From positions 1,826,001-1,890,000 of the forward strand of contig NC_007406.1 in assembly GCF_000012725.1 (NCBI RefSeq): a DNA stretch of 64,000 nucleotides. The letters run 5' to 3'. Under the pieces are notes generated by a model that saw nothing but the letters and a program-made list of their open reading frames with translations, was not told the origin of the DNA and did not search any database. Source of the stretch: Nitrobacter winogradskyi Nb-255 (GTDB lineage Bacteria > Pseudomonadota > Alphaproteobacteria > Rhizobiales > Xanthobacteraceae). Shown in pieces: positions 52,347-61,040 of this stretch. Position 1 is the first letter of the stretch, and each line of letters starts with the position of its first letter. Position numbers and translations under genes: made by a program.

Positions 52347-55300
52347 ATGCCCAACAAGCCCAACAAAATGTTGATCGACGCCACCCACCCGGAAGAAACC
52401 AGGGTGGTGGTGGTCCGCGGTAACCGCGTCGAGGAATTTGATTTCGAATCCGCCCAACGCAAACAACTGCGCGGCAACATCTATCTGGCCAAGGTCACCC
52501 GGGTCGAACCGTCTCTACAAGCTGCGTTTATCGAGTACGGAGGAAACCGGCACGGTTTCCTGGCGTTCAGCGAAATCCATCCCGACTATTATCAAATTCC
52601 GGTCGCCGACCGTCAGGCGCTGATCGAGGCGGACGAGCGGGCGCACCGCGAGGCCGAGGAGGAGTCCGAAGATCGCTCCAGCCGCCGTCGTTCGCGGCAT
52701 CGCAACGCCCGCCGGCGCGATCATGGCGAACGCGTGCAAAGCGCCGTTGTCGAGAACGGGGAGCATCAGGTCGCGGGCGCGGACGGGACGCAATCCGACC
52801 CGTCGCATTCCGACCCGTCGCATGATGAATTCGCGGCTGGCGACCACCTCGGGCAACAGCACGACGTACAGGATCACGATCAGCCGAACGATCCGGATCA
52901 CCATCATCTGGATGATGACGATCATTCGCACGAGTCTGGATCAATCTCGTTATACGGCTCCGACTACGAAACCGTCGCGGACCACCTGCCGGAGTCCCCG
53001 GACTTCGCTTTCGCCGCTGATTCCGATAATGGGGATCACGAGCAAGACGAAAATCAGGAGGATACCGGTGACGATCAGGTTGCCGCGTCTTCGGAAGAGG
53101 ATTTGCCCTCGATAGCGCCGCATGACGCGGTCGGCTCGGAGCCTTCTGCTGACGACGGCGCCCGGGACGATCAGGTCGAACCGGCGATATCTTCCTCTCC
53201 GAATGAGGATCATGCGCTCGGCGTACATGCGAGCGGTGATCACGACCACGACGAGCCTCATGCCGAAGAATTTCATGGGGATGAGGTCCGTGTCGAAGAT
53301 CGCGCCGATGATGATGGCGACGATGACGAAGAAGAGGAGCAGGTCGAATCCGTCGGCGGCGATGATGCTCTCGAGGAAGTGCCGGAGCGGGCGTTCCGGC
53401 CGCGCCGTCAGTACAAAATCCAGGAAGTCATCAAGCGCCGCCAGGTCATGCTGGTGCAGGTCGTCAAGGAGGAGCGTGGCAACAAGGGCGCGGCGCTGAC
53501 GACCTATCTGTCGCTGGCCGGCCGGTATGCCGTGCTCATGCCCAATACCGCGCGCGGCGGCGGCATCAGCCGCAAGATCACCTCGGCGCAGGACCGTTCG
53601 CGGCTCAAGGAAGTGGTCCAGGACCTCGATGTCCCCGAGGGAATGGGAGTCATCCTGCGCACCGCCGGCGCTGCGCGCACCAAGCCGGAGATCAAGCGCG
53701 ACTTCGAGTATCTGATCCGCATGTGGGAAACCGTGCGCGATATGACCCTGCGGTCCCAGGCGCCGACGCTCGTTTACGAGGAAGGCTCGCTGATCAAGCG
53801 CTCCCTCCGCGATCTCTACAGCAAGGAAATCGACGAAATCCTGGTGGCCGGTGAAGCCGGCTATCATGAAGCGCGCGGTTTCATGAAGATGCTGATGCCT
53901 TCCAACGCCAGGGCCGTGAAGCAGTATCGCGACTGCCAGCCCCTGTTTTCGCGGATGGGCGTCGAGAGCCAGCTGGACGCGATGTTTCTGCCGACGGTGC
54001 AGCTTCGCTCCGGCGGATATATCGTCATCAACCAGACCGAAGCGCTGGTGTCGATCGACGTCAACTCAGGCCGCTCGACCCGCGAACATCACATCAAGGA
54101 CACCGCGCTCAAGACCAATCTCGAGGCTGCCGAGGAAGTCGCCCGGCAGTTGCGGCTGCGCGATCTTGCCGGCCTGATCGTCATCGACTTCATCGACATG
54201 GACGAGAAGCGAAGCAACCGCGCGGTGGAGCGTAAGCTCAGCGAGTGCCTGCGCCACGATCGCGCGCGCATCCAGGTCGGTCGAATTTCGCACTTCGGTC
54301 TTCTGGAAATGTCGCGCCAGCGCATTCGCGCCAGCATGCTGGAAAGCTCGACGGAGCCCTGCCCGCAATGCGGCGGCAGCGGCCATGTTCGCTCGGTACC
54401 CTCGGTGGCGCTACAGTTGTTGCGCAGCCTCGAGGAAGTTCTGATGAAAGGCGCGACGCACAACCTTATCGTACGGACGCGCATCAACGTCGCGTTGTAT
54501 GTGCTCAATCAGAAGCGCGAGCATCTGCGCGCCCTGGAGCACAGCTTCAGGGTTGGTCTCTCCGTGGTCGCCGACCCCGCGATCGCGGGTCAGCAGTCCT
54601 TCGTGATTGATCGCGGCGAGCAGGTGCATACCCTGGAGGCCGCAAAAGCGCTATTGGCGACACAACTCGTCACATACCCGCCACAAGCTGAGGATGTTCA
54701 GGACGACGAACCGACGCTGGATACGGAGACCGAGACCGAGGCCGATGACGCCGAAGTTCGCGTCGATGAGCAGGCAGGCGGTGAGACCGAGGGTGACGGC
54801 CGCAAGCGCAGGCGACGCCGTCGGCGTGAACGCTCCAGCGAAACGAACGACAGCCAGGTCTCACAAGCGGTCGAGGTTCCGGACAGCGTCCAGATTGCCG
54901 CCGAGTTCGCCGCCGCGCGCTTCATGATCGACGACGTCGAGAATGAGGGAGAGGACTCTTCGGCGCAGGAGAGCGCGGCGCCAGCCGATCAGCCTGCGGA
55001 CGAACGCCGCCCGCGACGGCGCGGGCGTCGCGGCGGACGCCGGCGCCGCGGCACCAACGGTGCGAATCCTGTCGATTCGGCTTCCGACGAACTGAACGTC
55101 ACTTCGGTATCGGAAGCCGTCGACGCTGTCGCGGACCTCGATTCCGTGTCGCTGGCGCCGGAAGCGCGGAGCGAACCGGCTGAATCTGAAACTCAGCCAC
55201 AGCAGCAGAGCGAAGAGTCGGCGAGTTCCCCGGCTGAAACCGGAAACGGCACCGTTCCGGAGCCCGAGAAAGCTGTTTGCCGTCGCTCGACGGTGCGTGA

Positions 55301-55463
55301 GAAGGTGAGCTTCACCTCGCAGGAAGAACCGCCTTCCGTTCCGGTCGTTCAAGGCGAGCCGGAAGAGTCGACGCCCGAGGCGCAACAGCCTCCGCAAGCA
55401 TCGGACGAAACCCGGCCGCGCCGCGCCGGATGGTGGTCGCGCCGGTTCGGTGGCGGCACCTGA
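52347..55463 (+). CDS. rne: Ribonuclease E
   Basis: Endoribonuclease organising the RNA degradosome, about 1038 residues. Start chosen at ATG 52347 (MPNKPNKMLIDATHPEETRV); the reading frame is open upstream to 52182 but lacks family similarity, and ATG 52368 is possible. The S1 domain (about 40-380) is interrupted from about 92 to 350 by a low-complexity insert, first Arg/His-rich, then Asp/Glu/His-rich. The RNase H/DNase I-like catalytic part has EALVSIDVNSGRST and LIVIDFIDMDEKRSN (catalytic aspartates), and CPQCGGSGH is the zinc-link. The C-terminal third is acidic with two Arg-rich RNA-binding patches (RRRRRR, RRGRRGGRRRR). Confidence 0.94.
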   Translation: MPNKPNKMLIDATHPEETRVVVVRGNRVEEFDFESAQRKQLRGNIYLAKVTRVEPSLQAAFIEYGGNRHGFLAFSEIHPDYYQIPVADRQALIEADERAHREAEEESEDRSSRRRSRHRNARRRDHGERVQSAVVENGEHQVAGADGTQSDPSHSDPSHDEFAAGDHLGQQHDVQDHDQPNDPDHHHLDDDDHSHESGSISLYGSDYETVADHLPESPDFAFAADSDNGDHEQDENQEDTGDDQVAASSEEDLPSIAPHDAVGSEPSADDGARDDQVEPAISSSPNEDHALGVHASGDHDHDEPHAEEFHGDEVRVEDRADDDGDDDEEEEQVESVGGDDALEEVPERAFRPRRQYKIQEVIKRRQVMLVQVVKEERGNKGAALTTYLSLAGRYAVLMPNTARGGGISRKITSAQDRSRLKEVVQDLDVPEGMGVILRTAGAARTKPEIKRDFEYLIRMWETVRDMTLRSQAPTLVYEEGSLIKRSLRDLYSKEIDEILVAGEAGYHEARGFMKMLMPSNARAVKQYRDCQPLFSRMGVESQLDAMFLPTVQLRSGGYIVINQTEALVSIDVNSGRSTREHHIKDTALKTNLEAAEEVARQLRLRDLAGLIVIDFIDMDEKRSNRAVERKLSECLRHDRARIQVGRISHFGLLEMSRQRIRASMLESSTEPCPQCGGSGHVRSVPSVALQLLRSLEEVLMKGATHNLIVRTRINVALYVLNQKREHLRALEHSFRVGLSVVADPAIAGQQSFVIDRGEQVHTLEAAKALLATQLVTYPPQAEDVQDDEPTLDTETETEADDAEVRVDEQAGGETEGDGRKRRRRRRRERSSETNDSQVSQAVEVPDSVQIAAEFAAARFMIDDVENEGEDSSAQESAAPADQPADERRPRRRGRRGGRRRRGTNGANPVDSASDELNVTSVSEAVDAVADLDSVSLAPEARSEPAESETQPQQQSEESASSPAETGNGTVPEPEKAVCRRSTVREKVSFTSQEEPPSVPVVQGEPEESTPEAQQPPQASDETRPRRAGWWSRRFGGGT

Positions 55464-55496
55464 ACGGGCCTCCGCTCTCATAAGCAAACGCCCGGC

Positions 55497-55615
55497 CTGG
55501 ATTACGATGGTTTTGGATCGAATCGATCCAAAACCATGAACATGATCAATTCCAGTATTTCGAGACGCGGGATGCGGGCGGACAACCGCACCCACTTTTC
55601 CTCATCCCGCTCTGG
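55497..55615 (+). repeat. Decayed family B repeat
   Basis: 119 bases resembling the 118-base family B element, with both bounding tetranucleotides changed from CTAG to CTGG (55497-55500, 55612-55615) and several substitutions (GACAACCGCACCCAC for GAAAACCGCTACACAC). It lies between rne and thiL, which converge here. Confidence 0.88.
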
Positions 55616-55648
55616 CCGGGCATTTTTGTAGGGCCGAGAGGCCCGTTT

Positions 55649-56620
55649 TCAGAAGTGGCTGTAGGAAAGCGGCGGGAGCGCGATATCCCCGCCTTTTGCA
55701 TCGCGCCATTTTGGAGCCGCGTTGCCCGCGACGACCTCTCCGATCGACGTTACGGCGACGCCGGCGCTGCGGGCCGCCTGCGCGAAATCATCCCAGTGAC
55801 CCTTCGCGACTGTACACAAAATCTCATAATCGTCGCCGCCGCTCACAGCGGAGGCGAAGCTCGCCTTTCCCTGCTCGATCACTTCGCGCGCAGCTTCGGA
55901 AAACGGAACGGCCGCAGCATCGATAATTGCCGAAACTCCGGACGCTCTGCAAAGTTTTGCGAGATCACCGGCCAGACCGTCGGAAACATCCATCGCCGCC
56001 CGCGCATGGTCGCGAACAGCCGGTGCGAGGTGAACGCGCGGCTGCGGGATCCGGTATCGCTCGATCAGCGGCTCACAAATCCTGGGATCGCTGACCGTCA
56101 CGTTGCCCGAGAGGATGGCGAGCCCGAGCGCCGCGTCGCCGATCGTGCCGGAAACGGCGATACGGTCGCCGGGCTGCGCGCGGCTGCGCAAGATCATTCC
56201 ATTGCGTGGCGCGCGACCGAAGGCCGTGATGGACATCGTCAACGGCCCCGGCGTCGCCACCGTGTCACCGCCAAGCAGCGGGCAGTCAAAGGTGATGGCG
56301 TCGTCGGAAAGCCCGCTCGCGAAGGCTGCGAGCCATCTCTCGTCCAGTTCACGCAAGGCCAGAGTCAGAACGAATCCGGCGGGCGTGGCTCCCTTGGCGG
56401 CGAGATCGGAAAGATTGACCCGCAATGCTTTTCTGGCGACAGTTTCAGGGGGATCGCTGGTCCGAAAATGCACCCCTTCGACAATCGCGTCGGTCGTGAT
56501 CACGAGATCGTCGCCGCCGCCTTTCAAGATCGCCGCATCGTCAGTGAGCCCGAGCGCGCCCGGATCGGTCGCGATCGGCTTGAAGTAGCGAGCGATCAGA
56601 TCATCTTCACCGGACGGCAT
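55649..56620 (-). CDS. thiL: Thiamine-monophosphate kinase
   Basis: ATP-dependent conversion of thiamine phosphate to the diphosphate cofactor. 323 residues from ATG 56620 (MPSGEDDLIARYFKP), the family start; a longer in-frame start at 56677 overlaps a repeat. GLTDDAAIL (metal/ATP-binding aspartates), TDAIVEGVHF, LLGGDTVATPGPLTMSITAFG, DRIAVSGTIGDAALGL and MDVSDGLAGDLAKL are the ThiL motifs. It follows nusB on the same strand, the ribH-nusB-thiL order common to proteobacteria, with a repeat in between. Confidence 0.94.
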   Translation of the reverse strand: MPSGEDDLIARYFKPIATDPGALGLTDDAAILKGGGDDLVITTDAIVEGVHFRTSDPPETVARKALRVNLSDLAAKGATPAGFVLTLALRELDERWLAAFASGLSDDAITFDCPLLGGDTVATPGPLTMSITAFGRAPRNGMILRSRAQPGDRIAVSGTIGDAALGLAILSGNVTVSDPRICEPLIERYRIPQPRVHLAPAVRDHARAAMDVSDGLAGDLAKLCRASGVSAIIDAAAVPFSEAAREVIEQGKASFASAVSGGDDYEILCTVAKGHWDDFAQAARSAGVAVTSIGEVVAGNAAPKWRDAKGGDIALPPLSYSHF

Positions 56621-56662
56621 GCGTTGATCCTTGCGAGCGTGATCCTCGCCACAGTCAAATTC

Positions 56663-56783
56663 GTCATGGCCGGGCAAAGCCGTTCGAGGAAACGGCGTCG
56701 CTTCCGCTCGCCTATGTCCCGGCCATCCACGTCTTTTCCAAACTCAGCAAGACGTGGATACCCGGCGTAAAGCCAGGCATGAC
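56663..56783. repeat. Long imperfect palindrome between nusB and thiL
   Basis: GTCATGGCCGGGCAAAGCC at the left mirrors GGCGTAAAGCCAGGCATGAC at the right; the inner part CCCGGCCATCCACGTCTT mirrors AAGACGTGGATACCCGG. This belongs to a palindrome class I know from Bradyrhizobiaceae genomes, distinct from families A-D. A 30-base interruption after the left arm (around 56683-56715) breaks the symmetry. Confidence 0.8.
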
Positions 56784-56809
56784 GACATCACCTCGTCTTC
56801 CGCCCTGCC

Positions 56810-57295
56810 CTACCCTCGCGCAAACTCCCCGGTGCGAAAACGGCGCGCGATCTGGTCGAGCACTGCATTCACCATGCCTGCTTCATCCTTTTCGACGAAA
56901 GCGTGCGCGACATCGACATATTCAGAAACCACCACCCGCGCTGGAACATCCTTGCGGTGTTCCAGTTCGTACGAGCCCGCGCGCAGCACCGCGCGCAGGA
57001 TCGCGGCGACCCGCTTCAGCGGCCAGCTTTTCGACAGCGCGTCGTCGATCAAGGGATCGATCCTCACCTGATCGCGAACCACGCCCGCCACCACATCGCG
57101 AAAGAAGGCGGCCTCGGCAGGAAGATACCTGTCGCCTTCGACTTCGTTGCCGAGCCAGTGGCTATCGAACTCCGCGAAGACATCGTTGATGCCTGCGCCG
57201 CCGATCTCCATCTGATACAGCGCCTGCACCGCGGCGAGCCGCGCCGCGCCGCGCCTGTTGGCCTTCCTGTCAATGCTTGCCTTGATGTCCGCCAT
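56810..57295 (-). CDS. nusB: Transcription antitermination factor NusB
   Basis: 161-residue all-helical protein that with NusE (S10) binds boxA RNA in rRNA transcripts. N-terminal RRGAARLAAVQALYQMEIGG is the RNA-binding arginine-rich start; AAFFRDVVAGVVRDQVRID, LPL-like KSWPLKRVAAILRAVLRAGSYEL and VVVSEYVDVAHAFVEKDEAGMVNAVLDQIAR follow the family pattern. It starts seven bases after ribH with CGGAG as ribosome site, so the two are co-transcribed. Confidence 0.95.
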   Translation of the reverse strand: MADIKASIDRKANRRGAARLAAVQALYQMEIGGAGINDVFAEFDSHWLGNEVEGDRYLPAEAAFFRDVVAGVVRDQVRIDPLIDDALSKSWPLKRVAAILRAVLRAGSYELEHRKDVPARVVVSEYVDVAHAFVEKDEAGMVNAVLDQIARRFRTGEFARG

Positions 57296-57302
57296 CGCTC
57301 CG

Positions 57303-57794
57303 TTACGCCTTCGCCAACCGGCGTTTCATCCGCAGCATCGTCAACGCCGCCTGCGCGGCATGGCCGCCCTTGTTCAATTCGCCCGCACGCGCCCTCGCCC
57401 ACGCCTGCGCATCGGTGTCGACGGTGATGATGCCATTGCCGAGAGCGACGCCACGCTTCACCGACAGATCCATCAGCGCGCGCGCGGATTCCATCGAGAC
57501 GATCTCGAAATGGATGGTATCGCCCCGCACGACGCACCCGAGCGCCACCACGGCATCGTAAGGCTCGCCGCGCCGTTCTGCCGCATCAAGCGCGAAGACG
57601 ATGGCCGCGGGAATCTCCAGCGCACCCGGAACAGTGACGACGTCATGACGGACGCCGGCGGATTGCAATTCGGCGACCGCTCCTTCGAGCAACGCATCCT
57701 GGATATCATCATAGAACCGCGCCTCCACGATCAGAACGCGCGCACCGGAGACGCTCGTTTGATCTTTAAGCGGTGCGTGCCTTGCCTCTGCCAT
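57303..57794 (-). CDS. ribH: 6,7-dimethyl-8-ribityllumazine synthase
   Basis: Penultimate riboflavin-synthesis enzyme, 163 residues. [15 protein letters not shown] near the N-terminus, [34 protein letters not shown] (with the catalytic histidine equivalent in the TxHFE motif) and the C-terminal [16 protein letters not shown] are typical. About 670 bases of repeats separate it from ribE upstream, where other genomes have a short gap. nusB follows immediately. Confidence 0.96.
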   Translation of the reverse strand: MAEARHAPLKDQTSVSGARVLIVEARFYDDIQDALLEGAVAELQSAGVRHDVVTVPGALEIPAAIVFALDAAERRGEPYDAVVALGCVVRGDTIHFEIVSMESARALMDLSVKRGVALGNGIITVDTDAQAWARARAGELNKGGHAAQAALTMLRMKRRLAKA

Positions 57795-57845
57795 ACCTGC
57801 TCCGGTTCGCCGAGCCTGCCCGGTATCCGTTATTGTTGAAAAGAG

Positions 57846-58041
57846 CTAGAGCATTTTTCTTCTGATTGAATCAGAAGCGAAGCTCTGGATTGTTTTGACG
57901 CGTTTTCTTACGCGAACAGGTCATCCACCCTCGGGCTAGAGCCTTTCCGCTTCTGATAGAATCAGAAGCGGGTCCTATGATTTTGATTTGACGCGTTTTC
58001 TTCACGCGAACCGGTGTCCACTTCGCTCGAAAACGCTCTAG
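57846..58041 (+). repeat. Two family A repeats in tandem, joined at CTAG
   Basis: Copy 1 (57846-57935) starts at CTAG with the CTTCTGATTGAATCAGAAG hairpin and is cut short after GACGCGTTTTCTTACGCGAA. Copy 2 (57936-58041) starts at CTAG, has CCGCTTCTGATAGAATCAGA, GACGCGTTTTCTTCACGCG and CACTTCGCTCGAAAACGCT, and ends at CTAG (58038-58041). Confidence 0.9.
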
Positions 58042-58114
58042 TGTAGTGGTTCAGAGGTTCGCTTCATTGCCCATCGAGTCGGTCAAGCGAACTTCTGAAC
58101 CTAAACCACAATAG
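58038..58114 (+). repeat. Short inverted-repeat element, family D
   Basis: Starts at the shared CTAG. TGTAGTGGTTCAGAGGTTCG at the left mirrors CGAACTTCTGAACCTAAACC at the right, enclosing about 30 bases; the right edge is ATAG. It looks like a small MITE. Confidence 0.8.
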
Positions 58115-58127
58115 AATCATAAAGTTG

Positions 58128-58245
58128 CTAGAGCGGGATGAGGAAAAGTGTGTAGCGGTTTTCCGCCCGCATCCCGCTCTAAAATGTTGGAATCGATCAC
58201 GTTCATGGTTTTGGATCGATTCGATCCAAAACCATCGTGATCTAG
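58128..58245 (-). repeat. 118-bp CTAG-bounded repeat, family B, copy 3 (inverted)
   Basis: CTAG at 58128-58131 and 58242-58245. Same 118 bases as the copy at 33716 read on the opposite strand, with very few differences. The right CTAG is shared with the next element. Confidence 0.93.
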
Positions 58246-58317
58246 TGTCCCTTTGATTCCGAAGTTCGTATCAAAGTTTGCGGCAAGGGTATGCGAACTT
58301 CGGAATCGGGACACTAG
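58242..58317 (+). repeat. 76-bp MITE-like element with 24-base inverted repeats
   Basis: CTAG at both ends (58242-58245, 58314-58317). CTAGTGTCCC followed by GATTCCGAAGTTCG is found at both ends in inverted orientation; the left copy has three extra T between the two parts. About 25 bases lie in the middle. No coding capacity. Confidence 0.88.
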
Positions 58318-58421
58318 AGCATTTTCCGGCGAAGTGGATACCGGTTCGCCACAAGAAAATGCGACCAGACAACCATTTCTAGAGCATGGTCCGATTTAAC
58401 TTGATCGGATCATGCTCTGAA
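58314..58421 (+). repeat. Family C repeat with internal CTAG
   Basis: Starts at the shared CTAG with AGCATTTTCCGGCGAAGTGG, ACCGGTTCGCCACAAG, AAAATGCGACCAGACAAC; an internal CTAG (58379-58382) separates it from a hairpin AGAGCATGGTCCGAT / GATCGGATCATGCTCT. A fragment of family A (CTTCGCTCGAAAACGCTATA) follows at 58434-58453 before the ribE stop. Confidence 0.88.
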
Positions 58422-58464
58422 CCCAAGGATATGCTTCGCTCGAAAACGCTATAATAGTCGCGTA

Positions 58465-59094
58465 TCATGCCTCCGTCGAGGAGACGCAGGTCATTTCGCT
58501 CAGGCGCGCGGCATAACGCGCCATCAGGTCGACCTCGATATTGACCTCGCTGTTGGGACGCCAGTCCCCCAGCGTGGTAAGGTCAAGCGTGCGCGGAATC
58601 GTGAGCACCGAAAACGCCTCGTTCCGAACGCTGTTCACCGTCAGCGATACGCCGTCCAGCGTCACCGAACCCTTGACCGCAATGAACCGCGCCAACTTCG
58701 GAGCGGTCGAGAATTCAAAGCGCGCCATGCCGTGCTGATCGTCGCGCGTCAGTATGGTCGCGATTCCGTCGACGTGACCCGCGACAATATGGCCACCAAG
58801 CTCGTCCCCGATCTTCAATGCGCGTTCAAGATTGAGCCGCGTGCCCACACTCCAGTGCTTCGCCGTCGTCACGTCGAGCGTCTCAGCCCCGACATCGACA
58901 TCGAACCAGGTCAAGCCGGCGGCGACGCCGGAGGCAACGACCGTCAGACACGCGCCGTTGCAGGCGATCGATGCGCCATCCGCGATGGTGCCTTGATCGT
59001 AGTGACAGAGGATACGGAGGCGGTGCAGCCGGTTCTGCGCCGTGAGCGTGACGCTTTCGATCTCGCCGATGTCGGTCACTATGCCGGTGAACAT
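58465..59094 (-). CDS. ribE: Riboflavin synthase, alpha chain
   Basis: Dismutates two lumazine molecules to riboflavin. 209 residues from ATG 59094 (MFTGIVTDIGEIESV), the invariant family start; the in-frame extension to 59163 is not supported. Two similar lumazine-binding barrels are seen: first with DGASIACNGACLTVV, second with GHIVAGHVDGIATIL and VTLDGVSLTVN. It lies between ribD and ribH on the minus strand. Confidence 0.95.
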   Translation of the reverse strand: MFTGIVTDIGEIESVTLTAQNRLHRLRILCHYDQGTIADGASIACNGACLTVVASGVAAGLTWFDVDVGAETLDVTTAKHWSVGTRLNLERALKIGDELGGHIVAGHVDGIATILTRDDQHGMARFEFSTAPKLARFIAVKGSVTLDGVSLTVNSVRNEAFSVLTIPRTLDLTTLGDWRPNSEVNIEVDLMARYAARLSEMTCVSSTEA

Positions 59095-59186
59095 CAGAAC
59101 CTTCCGAATCCAGTACATCCGCAGCGGCCGAAAGAGATAGACGCCCGGCACCGGGACGGGCATGACGGATTCAAACGTAACTCAAT

Positions 59187-59290
59187 TTAGAGCATTTTCC
59201 GGCGAAGTGGATACGGTTCGCCACAAGAAAATGCGACAGGCAAGAATTTCCAGAGCATGGTCGGATTCAACTTATGCTCCGGACACGTTC
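59187..59290 (+). repeat. Family C repeat running into ribD
   Basis: TTTAGAGCATTTTCCGGCG ... GGTTCGCCACAAGAAAATGC, then CCAGAGCATGGTCGGATTCA. The right part is decayed and overlaps the last codons of ribD (stop 59267-59269), so the repeat supplies or borders the ribD C-terminus. Confidence 0.8.
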
Positions 59291-60430
59291 GTAAATCGCG
59301 AGGGCGTCCTGATCCAGCGTCTCGCCCGCACACATCCTGAACTCCGGCGACCCGGTAATGACGGTCAGCGGCAAGGCCCCGAGTGCGGCCACGCCGTCGT
59401 CGCCGATCGGATCCGGACCGCGCAGCAGCCAGGCTTCGTCAACCAGCGCCGCCGCGATAAACGACGCCGCGACGCGCGCGCCGCCTTCCACCACCAGCCG
59501 GGTGACTCCGCTTTCCGAGAGAGCCCGGAGAACCGCCACGAGATCGAGCCCGGGCGCTCCAGCCGCGCCCGGAACGCGCATCACCCGCGCGCCGGCCGCG
59601 CCAAGCTTCATCGCCCTTGATGCTTCGGCAAATTCCGAGGTCATGATCCAGAGCGGGGTCTCGCGCGCGGACTGAACAAGGCGGCTGCTTTCCGGAATGC
59701 GCAGCGCCTGATCCAGAACCACGCGTAGCGGCGAGCGTGTTTCCATGCCGGGAAGCCGGCAGGTCAGGAGAGGGTCGTCCGCCAGTACGGTGCCGATGCC
59801 GACCAGGATCGCGCTGCATTGCGCGCGCAGAAGATGCGCTCGCGCCCGCGCCGCCTCGCCTGTGATGGCGACCGGCACGCCTCCGGCGGCGGCGATCTTT
59901 CCGTCGCTGGACACCGCGAGCTTGAGAATGATGTGCGGGCGTCTGTCCCGTACCCGCCGGAAATGTCCGGCATGGTGGTGCGCCGCCTCGGCCGCGCAAA
60001 GTCCGATCTCCACTGCCACGCCAGCAGCGCGCAATCGCGCATGGCCCTGCCCGGAGACTTCGGGCGTGGGATCCTCGATCGCGGATACAACCCGCGTAAT
60101 GCCGGCTGCGATCACGGCGTCCGCGCAAGGCGGGGTTTTTCCGACATGAGAACACGGCTCCAGCGTGACATACAATGTCGCACCACGCGCCGCCTCCCCC
60201 GCGCGCCGCAGCGCCTCGGCCTCCGCGTGCGGACGCCCTCCCGGCTGGGTCCAGCCGCGGCCGACGATCACGCCGTCCTTCACGATGACGGCGCCCACGG
60301 CCGGGTTGGGTGCGCTCGCGCCCAGGCTACGACGTCCCAGCGCAAGCGCGAGCTGCATGAAATGCAAATCGACGGTCCTCTCCGTCCGGAGGCTGGCGCC
60401 GTGCTCCTCCTCCAGAACGCCGACGATCAT
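59267..60430 (-). CDS. ribD: Bifunctional riboflavin-specific deaminase/reductase
   Basis: Carries out the deaminase and reductase steps of riboflavin synthesis. 387 residues. The deaminase domain (about 25-160) binds zinc through HAEAEAL and [15 protein letters not shown]; the reductase domain (about 165-380) starts [20 protein letters not shown] and has [11 protein letters not shown]. The start ATG overlaps the nrdR stop as ATGA (60427-60430); Met25 ([13 protein letters not shown]) is an alternative. The last few residues are encoded next to a family C repeat. Confidence 0.95.
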   Translation of the reverse strand: MIVGVLEEEHGASLRTERTVDLHFMQLALALGRRSLGASAPNPAVGAVIVKDGVIVGRGWTQPGGRPHAEAEALRRAGEAARGATLYVTLEPCSHVGKTPPCADAVIAAGITRVVSAIEDPTPEVSGQGHARLRAAGVAVEIGLCAAEAAHHHAGHFRRVRDRRPHIILKLAVSSDGKIAAAGGVPVAITGEAARARAHLLRAQCSAILVGIGTVLADDPLLTCRLPGMETRSPLRVVLDQALRIPESSRLVQSARETPLWIMTSEFAEASRAMKLGAAGARVMRVPGAAGAPGLDLVAVLRALSESGVTRLVVEGGARVAASFIAAALVDEAWLLRGPDPIGDDGVAALGALPLTVITGSPEFRMCAGETLDQDALAIYERVRSIS

Positions 60431-60909
60431 TTGCGCAGCGGAACCCGCCGCGGGTCGTCCTCGCTGGAGAGTTCGCCCAGTACCGCCTCGAAATCCTTGG
60501 CCTCGCGGAAATTGCGGTAGACCGAGGCGAAACGCACATAGGCCACATCGTCGAGGCTGCGCAGGTGCTCCATGACGATCTCGCCGATGGTTTCGGACGA
60601 AATTTCAGCCTCACCGCCACTTTCGAGTTCGCGGACGATGGCCGAGACCATGGTTTCGATGCGCTCGGGCTCGACCGGCCGCTTGCGCAAGCTGATTTGC
60701 AGCGAGCGTACCAGCTTGTCACGATCGAACGGCACCCGCCGGCCGTTGCGCTTAATCACCGTGAGTTCGCGCAGTTGCACCCGCTCAAACGTCGTGAACC
60801 GGAAATTGCAGGCCATGCAGACCCGCCTGCGCCGTATGACGGCGGAATCCTCGGTCGGCCGGGAATCCTTGACCTGCGTATCCAAACTGTTGCAGCTCGG
60901 GCAGCGCAT
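60427..60909 (-). CDS. nrdR: Transcriptional repressor NrdR
   Basis: Zinc-ribbon/ATP-cone repressor of ribonucleotide reductase genes. 160 residues. The zinc ribbon uses [16 protein letters not shown] and [14 protein letters not shown]; the ATP-cone follows ([20 protein letters not shown]) and senses ATP/dATP. The gene is followed by ribD with a four-base overlap and lies 131 bases after glyA, the canonical glyA-nrdR-ribD order. Confidence 0.97.
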   Translation of the reverse strand: MRCPSCNSLDTQVKDSRPTEDSAVIRRRRVCMACNFRFTTFERVQLRELTVIKRNGRRVPFDRDKLVRSLQISLRKRPVEPERIETMVSAIVRELESGGEAEISSETIGEIVMEHLRSLDDVAYVRFASVYRNFREAKDFEAVLGELSSEDDPRRVPLRK

Positions 60910-60920
60910 CGGTTATTCCC

Positions 60921-61005
60921 TGTCATTGCCGGGCTCGACCCGGCAATCCATCATTCTCACAAGATCGATGGATGCACGGATCAAGTCCGCGAATGACCCC
61001 GTAAG
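60921..61005. repeat. Double palindrome between glyA and nrdR
   Basis: TGTCATTGCCGGGCTCGACC / CGGCAATCCATC followed by GATGGATGCACGGATCAAG / TCCGCGAATGACCCC. The outer GTCATT/AATGAC and inner GATGGATG halves make a nested palindrome of a type common in Bradyrhizobiaceae genomes, distinct from families A-D. Confidence 0.75.
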
Positions 61006-61040
61006 TTTGAAAACGTCTGCGGATCCCATCGACCCCAACT

